From assembly GCA_039810585.1 (NCBI GenBank), contig JBDHXF010000009.1, positions 15,354-79,353 on the forward strand: 64,000 nucleotides of DNA, written 5' to 3'. Positions 35,087-43,533 of this stretch are shown one piece after another; position 1 is the first letter of the stretch, and each line of letters begins with the position of its first letter. The notes under the pieces were generated by a model, which saw nothing but the letters and a program-made list of their open reading frames with translations, did no database searches and had not been told where the DNA came from. The translations under genes and the position numbers were made by a program. The stretch comes from JBBATK01 sp039810585 (GTDB lineage: Bacteria > Bacteroidota > Ignavibacteria > Kapaibacteriales > NICIL-2).

Positions 35087-35146
35087 CGTCGGGAGACTTC
35101 TAATACGTACGCCGCATGCGGCGTACGTATTAGAAGTCTCCCGACG
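35087..35146. terminator. perfect 60-bp palindrome between convergent genes (bidirectional terminator?)
   Basis: 35087-35116 is exactly the reverse complement of 35117-35146, with no loop or mismatch; the centre is GCCGCATGCGGC. It starts 11 bases after one stop codon and ends 11 bases before the other gene's stop codon. No T run flanks it. It could be a shared terminator or mRNA 3'-end stabiliser, or an assembly artefact. Confidence 0.7.
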
Positions 35147-35157
35147 ATCTCATTACA

Positions 35158-36270
35158 CTAGCTATGTGCGACCCGTACACCGCTCCACCACTCGCTGTTC
35201 AAGGGATTCCATAGGTCGACAATTTCTCCGATGCGGGGGTGCATCAAAGGCATGTTGGATTGGTTGGCGGCAGCGACGACCCGTTCAATCGGTTCGTACC
35301 AGGGATGGCGAGCCAGTACAAACTTTGCCCAGTGGACAGGGAAGAGACGCTTCGCTCCCAAGTCTTGAGCTGCCTGCACCGTCTGTTCCGGCATCATGTG
35401 AATGTTGCGCCAGTGTGTGTTGTACTGTCCACTCTCGAGAATAACAAGATCAAAGGGACCAAGCTTTTCACCGATCGATTGAAAGTGATCTCCATAGCCG
35501 GAATCTCCGCCAAGCAGAATATTGGTCTCTCCCATGCGAAGGGCAAAGCCTGACCAGAGTGACTGCGCGCGTCGCAGTAAACGACCGGAAAAATGACGTC
35601 CGGGAACGCAGCTAAACTCCATGGTATCGAGCAGAGTGACTGATTCCCACCACTCGAGTTCAACCAGTTGATCCGGTCGGCAGCCCCAACGTTCCAAGTG
35701 TTCACCAACACCCAGACTGGTGAGTACTTTGTTGCTTCGTTGCACTAACTCCTTCACGCTGTGATAATCCAGATGGTCCCAATGGTCGTGAGTGAGAACA
35801 AGAACATCGAGATCCGGGATATCGCCCGGACGCACGACCTCCGATCCGTTAAAGCTGCGGTTCATTCCCGGCAGTGGAGAGATCGATCCGCTGAAGACGG
35901 GGTCCACTAAGATGCGTTTGCCTTTGAGTTGGAGAAAGTAGGAGGAGTGACCGAACCAAACGATGAGGTCGCGATCACGTGGGAGAGAGTGCAAGTCGGG
36001 TCGTTCGGATGGTAATGGCTGCGTCGGACGTAAGTCGTAGGCTCGTTTTAAAAGCACGTTTCGAACCATAGACCACATGCTGACGCCTTCCGGCATAACC
36101 GCAGTCTTTTGGATATTGCGAAAGGCGCCGTCCTGATAGTATGGCGAATCTTGAATACGTTGCAGACGTCGTCCCTTAGGCAACGAGCCAAACTGAGGGT
36201 GTTGTAAAAAGAGCCAGGTTGCAACGATCAGAATACACAGAGCGAGTAAAAACAGGAGCACAACGGTCAT
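35158..36270 (-). CDS. membrane-anchored metallo-beta-lactamase-fold hydrolase (NAPE-PLD/UlaG-like)
   Basis: 370 residues. One N-terminal membrane helix (VVLLFLLALCILIVATWLFL). The metallo-hydrolase domain has IVWFGHSSYFLQLKGKRILVDP, the metal motif VLTHDHWDHLD (HxHxDH), GGDSGYGDHF and FPVHWAKF with the later His. This pattern fits the N-acyl-phosphatidylethanolamine phospholipase D / UlaG-like group. It likely cleaves a phosphodiester or ester; the membrane anchor would suit a lipid substrate (inference). Confidence 0.85.
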   Translation of the reverse strand: MTVVLLFLLALCILIVATWLFLQHPQFGSLPKGRRLQRIQDSPYYQDGAFRNIQKTAVMPEGVSMWSMVRNVLLKRAYDLRPTQPLPSERPDLHSLPRDRDLIVWFGHSSYFLQLKGKRILVDPVFSGSISPLPGMNRSFNGSEVVRPGDIPDLDVLVLTHDHWDHLDYHSVKELVQRSNKVLTSLGVGEHLERWGCRPDQLVELEWWESVTLLDTMEFSCVPGRHFSGRLLRRAQSLWSGFALRMGETNILLGGDSGYGDHFQSIGEKLGPFDLVILESGQYNTHWRNIHMMPEQTVQAAQDLGAKRLFPVHWAKFVLARHPWYEPIERVVAAANQSNMPLMHPRIGEIVDLWNPLNSEWWSGVRVAHS

Positions 36271-36360
36271 AACAAATGGAATGGTTCAGGGAAGATGCGT
36301 CGAAGGACGTACACTCGTCTGCAGGATTGCACAGATGAGCTGCTTGATTGACAATCGAAT

Positions 36361-36396
36361 TGTGACAACAACTGTGACAACAACTATGACAACAAT
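36361..36396. repeat. three tandem 12-base units
   Basis: TGTGACAACAAC twice, then TATGACAACAAT, in the gap between two minus-strand genes. It could vary in copy number. Confidence 0.7.
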
Positions 36397-36424
36397 AGGG
36401 GTAGAGCGCGAGTGTGGTAGGTGT

Positions 36425-37309
36425 TTATTTCTTCCACACCACGACAATGTGTTCCGGTCGATGAAAAAGCAGGTTTGCAAAACGGTCTACAAAGCGCCAC
36501 AGGGGATGTGGTAAGTATTGCAAGAAAACATAACACCGCAGACGATGTAGAGCCTTGTTGCCAAAGATTTCCCAACGACAGAGACGAGCAGCGTCGGGGA
36601 CCAGCGAACGGAGTCGATGTTCGTCAAAGCTCTGAATATGCGCATGAAGCGGAGTTTTTTGATTGCAGTGAATGCAGAGCACGTACTGCAGAACTTCCTT
36701 GTACGGTGTGGAAATCACGAGTCGTCCTCCCGGTGCGAGCACACGGAGCAACTCTTTCACAAATGCAGCGGGATCCGGAAGGTGCTCGATGATTTCAGAC
36801 GCAACGATGCAGGGAAGAGTTCCGTCGGCAAAGGGCAAATGCATGGCATCGGCTACTAAAGCACAATGGTTTTCACTACCAAAGCGACGCAATGCTTCTC
36901 GTGGATTGTTCAGCGAAATATCCATTGAGCAGACGGTGGTTGCGGAGTGTTGAAAGCGAGAGGCAACCCACGCACGACCGCAGCCCACATCAAGAATTGA
37001 GGAACACGATGTGGGAAAGGCGCGCAGGATGACTTCTTGCAGACGTCGCTCGTCGTGCTCTGTTACAGCCGGCCGTTCCTCGAAGTAATCAAAGAGCTCG
37101 GCATCCACCGTGTAATGTTCGCGGTGCCGAGTTTCGCTCTCATCAACAGGATTGAGCGCACTGAGAAGCACCGGAATACCGTCCACTACTTCATAGAGTA
37201 CACCGCCGTCGGATGAGCGCAGCTCGCCCGAATTGACCATCAGTTTCTGATGAGTCACCGGATCGACCAGGTGTTGCTGTAGGAAAGGATGCAGTTGAAC
37301 AGTGCTCAC
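36425..37309 (-). CDS. SAM-dependent methyltransferase with Trm112-like N-terminus
   Basis: 294 residues from a GTG at 37309. Residues 6-52 resemble a Trm112-like module (HLVDPVTHQKLMVNSGELRS, YEVVDGIPVLL) but lack its zinc cysteines. The class I methyltransferase domain begins at about 100 (SILDVGCGRAWVASRF, motif I; CSMDIS, motif II; ADAMHLPFADGTLPCIVASE; LAPGGRLVISTPY). The product class is unknown; such proteins often methylate small metabolites, quinones or sugars. The C-terminal 70 residues are rich in His, Arg and aromatics. Confidence 0.85.
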   Translation of the reverse strand: MSTVQLHPFLQQHLVDPVTHQKLMVNSGELRSSDGGVLYEVVDGIPVLLSALNPVDESETRHREHYTVDAELFDYFEERPAVTEHDERRLQEVILRAFPTSCSSILDVGCGRAWVASRFQHSATTVCSMDISLNNPREALRRFGSENHCALVADAMHLPFADGTLPCIVASEIIEHLPDPAAFVKELLRVLAPGGRLVISTPYKEVLQYVLCIHCNQKTPLHAHIQSFDEHRLRSLVPDAARLCRWEIFGNKALHRLRCYVFLQYLPHPLWRFVDRFANLLFHRPEHIVVVWKK

Positions 37310-37390
37310 GAGACGGATGTTTGGTGCTGTATTGTGGAATGCCGGGATTCGAATCGGTTAGGTATTGGAAGCAATTTACGACGACGCTCA

Positions 37391-37921
37391 TCAGTTGGCG
37401 GTCTTACGCAACAGACTCATGTTCTGAGCCCAGGGTCCCACTGCTTCTTGGTACTGCTTGGCAAACACACGCCCAAGTTGCACCAAGTGAGCCATGTCGT
37501 GTGCAGTCCAACTGGCCAAGATGTTTTCCAACGACACCGAGCCGAGTGAAGGATGGACCACACGGCGGCTTAGATCAGAGTCGTGAATTGTTGTGTGGGC
37601 GATCAGATCGAGGTTTTGTTGTCGCAGTGACAAAAACTCTTCCACCAATTGATCCAAGCTTTTCTCCGCGGCAAGCTGCTGCTGCATGGCCACATCGAAT
37701 GGAGGGAGCGAACGATCTTCACGGTCAGAGAGCGCGATCGACACTCGAGTGGACCAGTGTTGTTCCGCTACGACAAGATGGGCAAGAATTTGGGGAGCAT
37801 TCCAGGTGCCTTCACCTTCGTTGGCTGCGGACCATGAGGGGCTTAAGCCCGACACGAGTTCGCGAATACTCTTGGGACTGCGTTGCAGCATTTCCAGGGC
37901 GTCGGCAATTTGAAAGTTCAT
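37391..37921 (-). CDS. DinB-family protein
   Basis: 176 residues. A four-helix bundle with the three metal-coordinating His positions expected for the DinB/YfiT group: ILAHLVVAEQHW on the second helix and SWTAHDMAHLVQLGR near the end. Members are metal-binding enzymes, some acting as thiol-dependent transferases (bacillithiol transferases). That is of interest because bshB1 lies 2.4 kb away, but this link is inference. The start is at ATG 37921. Confidence 0.85.
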   Translation of the reverse strand: MNFQIADALEMLQRSPKSIRELVSGLSPSWSAANEGEGTWNAPQILAHLVVAEQHWSTRVSIALSDREDRSLPPFDVAMQQQLAAEKSLDQLVEEFLSLRQQNLDLIAHTTIHDSDLSRRVVHPSLGSVSLENILASWTAHDMAHLVQLGRVFAKQYQEAVGPWAQNMSLLRKTAN

Positions 37922-37977
37922 AAGAGAGGCGTGAAGAAAGTGAACACCTTGTTGAAGAACGAGTGAAGAACATACGC

Positions 37978-38997
37978 TTAACGTGCGAGTTTATGAAACT
38001 GAATGTCCTCAGCTCGCAACGTATCGTGCAGATACAGAAATAGTTCGGATCTCGTTAAACCCATAGTCGCATACGAACGGACGCAAAAGTGAATGGAGAT
38101 CTCCACAGCTCCCTCTCGTGCTTCCGAGCATCGAAAGAACACGGATTGATCCCGCATGAGCGCTGCAAAGCGTTCGTCGTCTGATGCCAGGATGTCCTGC
38201 ACGATGGACTGAATGCGTTTCATGAGAGCCACCAGGTCTTGCTCCACCGACACCTGCAGCACCACTTTGGTACGAAAGAAAGGCGTTGCTTGCTGGTATG
38301 CATTAATAATGCTCTGAGAGAGTTTGGAGTTAGGAGCGATAAGCAGCGACTCGTCCCCCTTGCGGATAAGCGTATTGCGCCACCCTATCTCTACAATCGT
38401 GCCCTCAAAGGAATCGAAAAGCACAATGTCACCCGGCTTGATTTGATCTGCCACGCTGATCGTCATCCCCGCGAAGAGGTTCGACAGCGTATCCTGCAGA
38501 GCCAGAGCCAGCGCCAAACCTCCAATGCCCAGGGTGGCGATCATGGTGGTGACCTTCACGCCGTAGGCGTCGAGAACCAGCATGATACCAAGCAGATAGA
38601 TGCTGAAGCGCAGCATGCGGTGCAGAAGTGACGAACGACTGTCCACCGAGGCACTTAAAGAGCTTCTGCGGACGAAGAAAGACGTGACCACTTCCGGTAG
38701 CACGAGCACCAGGATGATAAGTGCGCACGACACCAATGTTGGGTGTACGTAGGGAATAAGCCACTCGGGAAAGAGGGTGACCGGTAGAAACATGTCCAGG
38801 CCGAAGAGCAGAGATCCGCTGACAATAACCAGACTTAGGGCTTTGTCGATGATGGCGGCATTCTGCAGGCCATCGCGCAGTGCTGCTCGCTTGAGCATGA
38901 GGTGGAAGAACAGTCGCAGGGCAATTCCGGCAACTACACAGAAGAGAATCGAAAAGACGATGTGCATGAGATCGAAAGCGCTGTGAAGCGGAGACAT
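37978..38997 (-). CDS. MscS-family mechanosensitive channel
   Basis: 339 residues. At least four hydrophobic helices precede the pore helix (MIATLGIGGLALALALQDTLSNLFAG). Then comes the conserved beta domain (IKPGDIVLFDSFEGTIVEIGWRNTLIRKGDESLLIAPNSKL) and the cytoplasmic vestibule. It opens on membrane tension and releases solutes during hypo-osmotic shock. It lies in the cytoplasmic membrane. The neighbouring sensor kinase gene is divergent. Confidence 0.92.
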   Translation of the reverse strand: MSPLHSAFDLMHIVFSILFCVVAGIALRLFFHLMLKRAALRDGLQNAAIIDKALSLVIVSGSLLFGLDMFLPVTLFPEWLIPYVHPTLVSCALIILVLVLPEVVTSFFVRRSSLSASVDSRSSLLHRMLRFSIYLLGIMLVLDAYGVKVTTMIATLGIGGLALALALQDTLSNLFAGMTISVADQIKPGDIVLFDSFEGTIVEIGWRNTLIRKGDESLLIAPNSKLSQSIINAYQQATPFFRTKVVLQVSVEQDLVALMKRIQSIVQDILASDDERFAALMRDQSVFFRCSEAREGAVEISIHFCVRSYATMGLTRSELFLYLHDTLRAEDIQFHKLAR

Positions 38998-39152
38998 AAT
39001 TCGTTGCGTGAAGGCCGTACAAAACTACAGTCTGGCTGTCGTCCTCGTGAAGACGATATGCGTCCAAACTATTGTGCCGAGATGAAAACACCGTTGGAGA
39101 CCCAGATGGGGCTAATTTGCATCAGTTTGTACCATGAGCTGCAGAAACTGTC

Positions 39153-40208
39153 ATGCAGACGAAGACCATCGAAGAACACTCGCTCCTCATTTTACGTTGG
39201 CCGCTCGTGGCAAGTTTGTGCGCCGCGGTATTTCTGATGCTCATGGTGGATTTCAATCCTGATACCGTCCACATAGTTATTGGGGTGCTGACTATGGGCT
39301 TGGCTATCTTCAGTGGATACCAGCTATCAGCCTTTCTGGCTCGACGTCTCTCTGAACACGTCGGCTCGTCCTTTGTACTCCTGCGCATGCAAATCGATTC
39401 TGTGTTGGCGGCGGATCGCGACTTTGCCTTTCATAGTGATGTGGCGGAGGCGATGGCTTTAGCCGACTCCTCCCGCAAGCTCCACGACAGAACCGAAGAG
39501 GTGCGTCAGGAGATGCGCGGTTTGGAACAAGTCCGTTCACAGTTTTTAGCCAATGTGTCGCACGAGCTACGGACCCCCATTTTTGCTCTTCAGGGTTATC
39601 TGGAAACATTGCTGGACGGAGCTGAACACGACGACAACGTGCGCCATACCTTCTTGGAGAAGGCGCACACGAACGCGATGCGACTCAACGTGCTGCTCGG
39701 CGACTTGATTGACATCTCCAGAATTGAATCCGGCGAAATGCGCATGTCTTTTCGGTATTTTAATATTGTCGATGTGGCTCGCGAAACCTGTCAAACGCTC
39801 GAAGGGTTGGCACGTCAGTACACCGTAAGCCTCTTTGTGGATTCTCCCTCGGACGAGATGTTGTGTTTAGGAGACAAGGAGCGAATTATTCAGGTGCTTT
39901 CGAACCTTGTCAGCAATTCCATTCGCTACAATCGCCCTGCGGGCTCGGTGACGATTGAACTTCGCAAGAATGAAGTGGACGACGTAGAGGTGGCGGTACG
40001 CGACAATGGAATGGGAATATCGGAAGAGCACCAACGTCGCATCTTCGAGCGCTTCTATCGAGCCGACACCAATCGTTCGCGAAGCACCGGCGGAAGCGGT
40101 TTAGGTTTAGCCATCGTGAAGCACATTCTGGAAGCACATGACTCGGAGCCGGAAGTGCAGAGCAAAGAAAATGTGGGAACTACCATTCGTTTCCATTTGA
40201 GAGGATAG
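39153..40208 (+). CDS. sensor histidine kinase (PhoR-like)
   Basis: 351 residues. Two membrane helices near the N-terminus (about 14-31 and 38-56), a short linker, the phosphoacceptor site QFLANVSHELRTPIFALQGY (H-box), and the ATP-binding core with N-box QVLSNLVSNSIRYN, G1 VRDNGMGI, F-box FERFYR and G2 GGSGLGLAIVKHI. It autophosphorylates and passes phosphate to a response regulator. No response regulator gene is adjacent, so it is an orphan kinase in this window. It has almost no extracytoplasmic sensor loop. Confidence 0.9.
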   Translation: MQTKTIEEHSLLILRWPLVASLCAAVFLMLMVDFNPDTVHIVIGVLTMGLAIFSGYQLSAFLARRLSEHVGSSFVLLRMQIDSVLAADRDFAFHSDVAEAMALADSSRKLHDRTEEVRQEMRGLEQVRSQFLANVSHELRTPIFALQGYLETLLDGAEHDDNVRHTFLEKAHTNAMRLNVLLGDLIDISRIESGEMRMSFRYFNIVDVARETCQTLEGLARQYTVSLFVDSPSDEMLCLGDKERIIQVLSNLVSNSIRYNRPAGSVTIELRKNEVDDVEVAVRDNGMGISEEHQRRIFERFYRADTNRSRSTGGSGLGLAIVKHILEAHDSEPEVQSKENVGTTIRFHLRG

Positions 40209-40295
40209 ACGGCGCGCAGAGAAGAGCTCTGCACCCATAGTATCAAATCACAAGATGTTTACACAACGGTCGTTTGCACAGTAGTGTCAACGCGC

Positions 40296-40320
40296 GTGCA
40301 CGCAAAGCGTGCACGAATAA
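40296..40320 (+). repeat. GAATAA-tailed mini-hairpin (copy 6)
   Basis: Stem GTGCACGC / GCGTGCAC, loop AAA, tail GAATAA. It ends 11 bases before the bshB1 ATG. Confidence 0.75.
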
Positions 40321-40331
40321 TACTCAGTACC

Positions 40332-41084
40332 ATGACTCAACTTCAACAAGCGCACAGTGGAATAGATCTCTTAGCAATCGGTGCACATCCGGACGACATT
40401 GAACTCAGCGCGGGAGGTGTGGTGGCATCGATGACGGCAGCCGGCAAGCGAGTCGTGATCGTGGACTGTACTCGAGGCGAGATGGGTACTCGAGGCAGTG
40501 CTGAGGAACGAGACCGTGAGGCACAGCGTGCATCAGAGATCTTGGGGGTGAGCGAGCGTTTGAACCTGGCGATGCCAGACGGCAACATTGAGCAGTCGCT
40601 CGAAAACATTCTGAGCGTTGTACGCGTGCTGCGGCGCTACCGTCCACACATCCTTCTCATTCCTCCGCCGGTTGAGCGTCATCCGGATCACGAGTCGGTG
40701 CATCGCCTGTGCAGAACGGCTGCCTTCAAGAGTGGGTTGACGAAAGTACGTACGGAGTGGGATAATGAGGAACAACGCGTCTTTAGTCCAGCCCATACTT
40801 TCTGCTACATACAGTCGTATCATCACGAAGCGGACTTTTTTGTTGACATCAGCTCAGCGCACGAAACGAAGCTATCATCGATTCGCGCCTATGGCTCTCA
40901 GGTTCACGTACCACAGAGTCCGCAGCGCAGCGAACCACAAACGTTCATTTCTAAACCGGACTTTATGGAAATGATCGAGGCAAGGGCGCGATATTTCGGA
41001 GGTCAAATAGGGTGTCGCTTTGCCGAGGGCTTTCTTTGTGTGGGCTCCTTGGGGCTTGCATCGCTTGAGTGTTTCCTGCCCTGA
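40332..41084 (+). CDS. bshB1: bacillithiol biosynthesis deacetylase BshB1
   Basis: 250 residues from the ATG at 40332; a start at 40284 would read through the hairpin copy 6. LmbE/PIG-L fold: AIGAHPDDIELSAGG (zinc-binding HPDD), VDCTRGEMGTRGS (the typical BshB1 motif), LNLAMPDGNI, PPPVERHPDHESVHRL and FYIQSYHHEADFFVDIS-type segments. It deacetylates N-acetylglucosaminyl malate in bacillithiol synthesis. Bacteroidota/Chlorobiota-group bacteria make bacillithiol or its N-methyl form. BshA and BshC genes are not in the window. Confidence 0.92.
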   Translation: MTQLQQAHSGIDLLAIGAHPDDIELSAGGVVASMTAAGKRVVIVDCTRGEMGTRGSAEERDREAQRASEILGVSERLNLAMPDGNIEQSLENILSVVRVLRRYRPHILLIPPPVERHPDHESVHRLCRTAAFKSGLTKVRTEWDNEEQRVFSPAHTFCYIQSYHHEADFFVDISSAHETKLSSIRAYGSQVHVPQSPQRSEPQTFISKPDFMEMIEARARYFGGQIGCRFAEGFLCVGSLGLASLECFLP

Positions 41085-41224
41085 TCATCAGGAGCAATCT
41101 CTTCAGTCAACTCACCACGCATCATATCATCATTTTCGTTTCTGTGTCTATCGGCGCATCAATCCAAACCAATCTCTACTCGCTCTCGACCGGCGTATAT
41201 CGTACGCGATTGGGTAGGTGGGTC

Positions 41225-42508
41225 ATGTTGCTCGTTATCCTGTCGTTTTCAGCTCATGCCTCAAATACCATAGCGAAGCCGTCGTCGCTTGAGGCAGAGG
41301 ACAGTGTACATGTCGAGCTACTGCAATTCAGAGGTCACGACGGTGACTCGTTGCGCGTCGATGTGTACGTTGCTCTGCCGCTTCATCTGCTGCGTTTTGT
41401 ACAGAAGGGCCAAGGTTGGGCTGCACGATACAGTGTGCGAGTGGATTTGAACGTGAATGCTCTTGACCTGCCACCGTGGGAAAGTGGATTACAAACCTTG
41501 TCACGGAGCACGAAGCCGGCGTTGCGTGCCGGTGCGGAGAGACTTCTCCATCAGGCGTGCTTTAGCACTGTGCCCGGTCCGGCCGCGCTACTCGTTGTTG
41601 TGCGTGACGATCTGAGTGGACGAGAGTGGCGTACAGTGCGGCAGGTGCAGCTTCATTCGTACCCAACACTTCCGGCACTAAGCAGTGTCATGATACTGAG
41701 TGCAGTAGAACAGAGAGCTGAGAGGACCTTAATTAGTCCGTACATCGGCGACAACGTCGCGGTGTTTGACAAAGGCTTCTTTGTGTTCTTCGAGTGTTAC
41801 GCACCGGAGGGACTTGACTCCGCCAGTGTTCGCGTTTGCATTTTGGATAACAACGAAGAGCTCTGGTCATCTCCTGTCCACTCCATCCTTCTCGGTGTAC
41901 CTCGAAGCCAACACTATGTTGATGTTGCTCTTCCTGCCGATCTGGATAATGGTTGGTACACTCTTCGCGTTGAATTGCGTGACGCACAGGCAAAGCAGCA
42001 ACACGTACACTTTCAGACGCGAAGCGAGAAACGTATCGAAGTGAACGATCCGATGCGTTTGTTGCAATCACTCGAGGTGGATGCCGTGATCGACCAACTG
42101 CGCTATGTCGCAACTCAAGCAGAGCTAGATTCCATGCGGGCTCTGCCGGATCCACGGTATAGACGACAAGCATTGAATGTGTTTTGGTTGAACCGCGATC
42201 CCACTCCGGGGACATTGCGCAACGAAGCACGCGATGAATACAATCGACGCATTGCCGATGCAGCAAAGAACTATGAGAATAATGGCGACGGTTGGCTGAG
42301 TGATCGAGGTATGGTTTCTATTATTCTTGGTCCACCAACGGAGCAGCATCAAGAGACATCGAATGACGGTCGCTCGTATATCGTGTGGACCTACGACCAC
42401 CCCGCTCGAAAATTTGTGTTTATCGACGACGGCAACTTCGGTAGCTATAAACTGTCCACGACAACACCGTTTTCGTCCAGCCAAAAGTATCAGTATCGCG
42501 CGCAGTGA
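41225..42508 (+). CDS. GWxTD domain-containing exported protein
   Basis: 427 residues from the first in-frame ATG (41225), with AGGTGG just upstream. A TTG at 41210 would add a charged n-region to the signal peptide (MLLVILSFSAHAS). The frame is open to a GTG at 41069 overlapping bshB1, so the start is uncertain. The C-terminal part has the GWxTD domain: RRQALNVFWLNRDPTPGT, DEYNRRIADA and DGWLSDRGMVSIILGPP, here with Ser in place of Thr (GWLSD). GWxTD proteins are common in Bacteroidota, Chlorobiota and Acidobacteriota, with no known biochemical role. Exported; probably periplasmic. Confidence 0.82.
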   Translation: MLLVILSFSAHASNTIAKPSSLEAEDSVHVELLQFRGHDGDSLRVDVYVALPLHLLRFVQKGQGWAARYSVRVDLNVNALDLPPWESGLQTLSRSTKPALRAGAERLLHQACFSTVPGPAALLVVVRDDLSGREWRTVRQVQLHSYPTLPALSSVMILSAVEQRAERTLISPYIGDNVAVFDKGFFVFFECYAPEGLDSASVRVCILDNNEELWSSPVHSILLGVPRSQHYVDVALPADLDNGWYTLRVELRDAQAKQQHVHFQTRSEKRIEVNDPMRLLQSLEVDAVIDQLRYVATQAELDSMRALPDPRYRRQALNVFWLNRDPTPGTLRNEARDEYNRRIADAAKNYENNGDGWLSDRGMVSIILGPPTEQHQETSNDGRSYIVWTYDHPARKFVFIDDGNFGSYKLSTTTPFSSSQKYQYRAQ

Positions 42509-42805
42509 TCAACCGGGTCAGATCATCATTCCCACCACGCACTCTGCGTGACGCATAGGAGGTGTCGGCGATCCTACCTCGAAAGCCGCATGAATACACG
42601 CTCGAAGCCCTTCTTATTCTTGTGCGCGTTGCGCACACAGCGCGAAACATGTCTTCGTCATTCGGTTCTCACGTGAGTTAAAAAGTTGCACACACACGCA
42701 CTACTCTCAGCCAAGAGTCGATCACTTCTTCACACGAGTTTGACGGCTGCTCTGAACTGTTGATAAAAATATTTTAGACTACCTAAGCAAAACGTATAAA
42801 AGTAC
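42509..42805. other. intergenic region before the Lys/Ala-rich gene
   Basis: No gene visible. It contains mini-hairpin copy 7; the promoter of the next gene begins at 42806. Confidence 0.5.
42614..42638 (-). repeat. GAATAA-tailed mini-hairpin (copy 7)
   Basis: On the minus strand GTGTGCGC-AAC-GCGCACAA then GAATAA; the outermost pair is lost. Confidence 0.6.
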
Positions 42806-42836
42806 TTGCGTAGCAAAACATGAACAGTTATAATTG
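42806..42836 (+). promoter_or_regulatory. promoter of the Lys/Ala-rich protein gene
   Basis: TTG (42806-42808), 20 bases, then TATAATTG (42829-42836). The best promoter match in the window. It leaves a leader of about 40 bases with a strong ribosome site. Confidence 0.6.
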
Positions 42837-42879
42837 CACCGCATTTTGTTTGTATCACTTTTATACAGAGGAGTTCCTT

Positions 42880-43038
42880 ATGGCAGCAGCCAAGAAGGCA
42901 ACCAAGAAAGCAGCAACCAAGAAAGCTGCTAAGAAAGCTCCGGCAAAGAAGGCAGCTAAGAAAGCTACCAAGAAGGCAACGAAAAAAGTTGCTAAGAAGG
43001 CCGTGAAGGCTTCGCCGGCTAAGAAGCGCGTAAAGTAA
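42880..43038 (+). CDS. small Lys/Ala-rich histone H1-like DNA-binding protein
   Basis: 52 residues from the ATG at 42880, preceded by GAGGAG. An ATG at 42820 would add a non-basic leader that does not fit. Apart from its ends the protein consists of AKKATKKA-type repeats and is extremely basic, like bacterial histone-H1/Hc1-type and HU C-terminal tails. It probably condenses DNA or modulates the nucleoid; this is inference from composition. It has its own promoter and an intrinsic terminator, so it is a small, probably highly expressed unit. Confidence 0.85.
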   Translation: MAAAKKATKKAATKKAAKKAPAKKAAKKATKKATKKVAKKAVKASPAKKRVK

Positions 43039-43056
43039 TTCGCTTCAAAAACTTTC

Positions 43057-43096
43057 AAAGAGACTCCAACGCTGTTGTGAGTCTCTTTTTTTTTTT
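43057..43096 (+). terminator. Rho-independent terminator of the Lys/Ala-rich gene
   Basis: Stem AAAGAGACTC / GAGTCTCTTT (43057-43066 with 43079-43088) followed by a long T run. Confidence 0.95.
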
Positions 43097-43176
43097 GTGC
43101 CTCGTTGATCGTGAGAGAGAGGCACGATCGTTTACTTGGGGCCTCGTCATTTCCACATTACTGCCCTGGAGGGCGC

Positions 43177-43533
43177 ATGGATACTACATCGGAATCGTCG
43201 TCTGAGTACATAGACAAGTATGGCAGCGAAGAACACGAAACGCTCGCCGCATCTCTTCAGCTCTTTGATGCTGAGCAATTGATAACGTCCGACGAACAAC
43301 TTCGTGCCCGCATTGAAGAAGAAGTTGTGCGATTGCTTACGGAGCAACCGGAGCGTCTCATGCATGTGTTGTATCGAATAGATGTGAGCGAGCAGGCAGT
43401 GGATGCCGTGATGAAGAATACACCGATTGGTGGTATTGCAGCACGGTTGACGATATTGCTGATAGAACGGATGAGACAGAAAGTCCAAACACGCCGGCAG
43501 TATCGGAACAGTCGTAACATCTCAGACTCGTAG
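43177..43533 (+). CDS. small conserved hypothetical protein
   Basis: 118 residues from the ATG at 43177, which has GGAGGG at good distance. Helical and charged, with the segment EEEVVRLLTEQPERLMHVLYRIDVSEQAVDAVM. I recall similar short proteins in Bacteroidota/Chlorobiota (LLxxxPxxLxxxLYRIDVxE), but their function is not known. No signal or membrane segment. It lies after the terminator of the basic protein gene and may have its own promoter. Confidence 0.7.
   Translation: MDTTSESSSEYIDKYGSEEHETLAASLQLFDAEQLITSDEQLRARIEEEVVRLLTEQPERLMHVLYRIDVSEQAVDAVMKNTPIGGIAARLTILLIERMRQKVQTRRQYRNSRNISDS

Noticed and set aside
37335..37375. TTCGAATC word resembling a tRNA T-loop between the methyltransferase and DinB genes
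   Set aside because: No acceptor, anticodon or D arms could be fitted in the 80-base gap.
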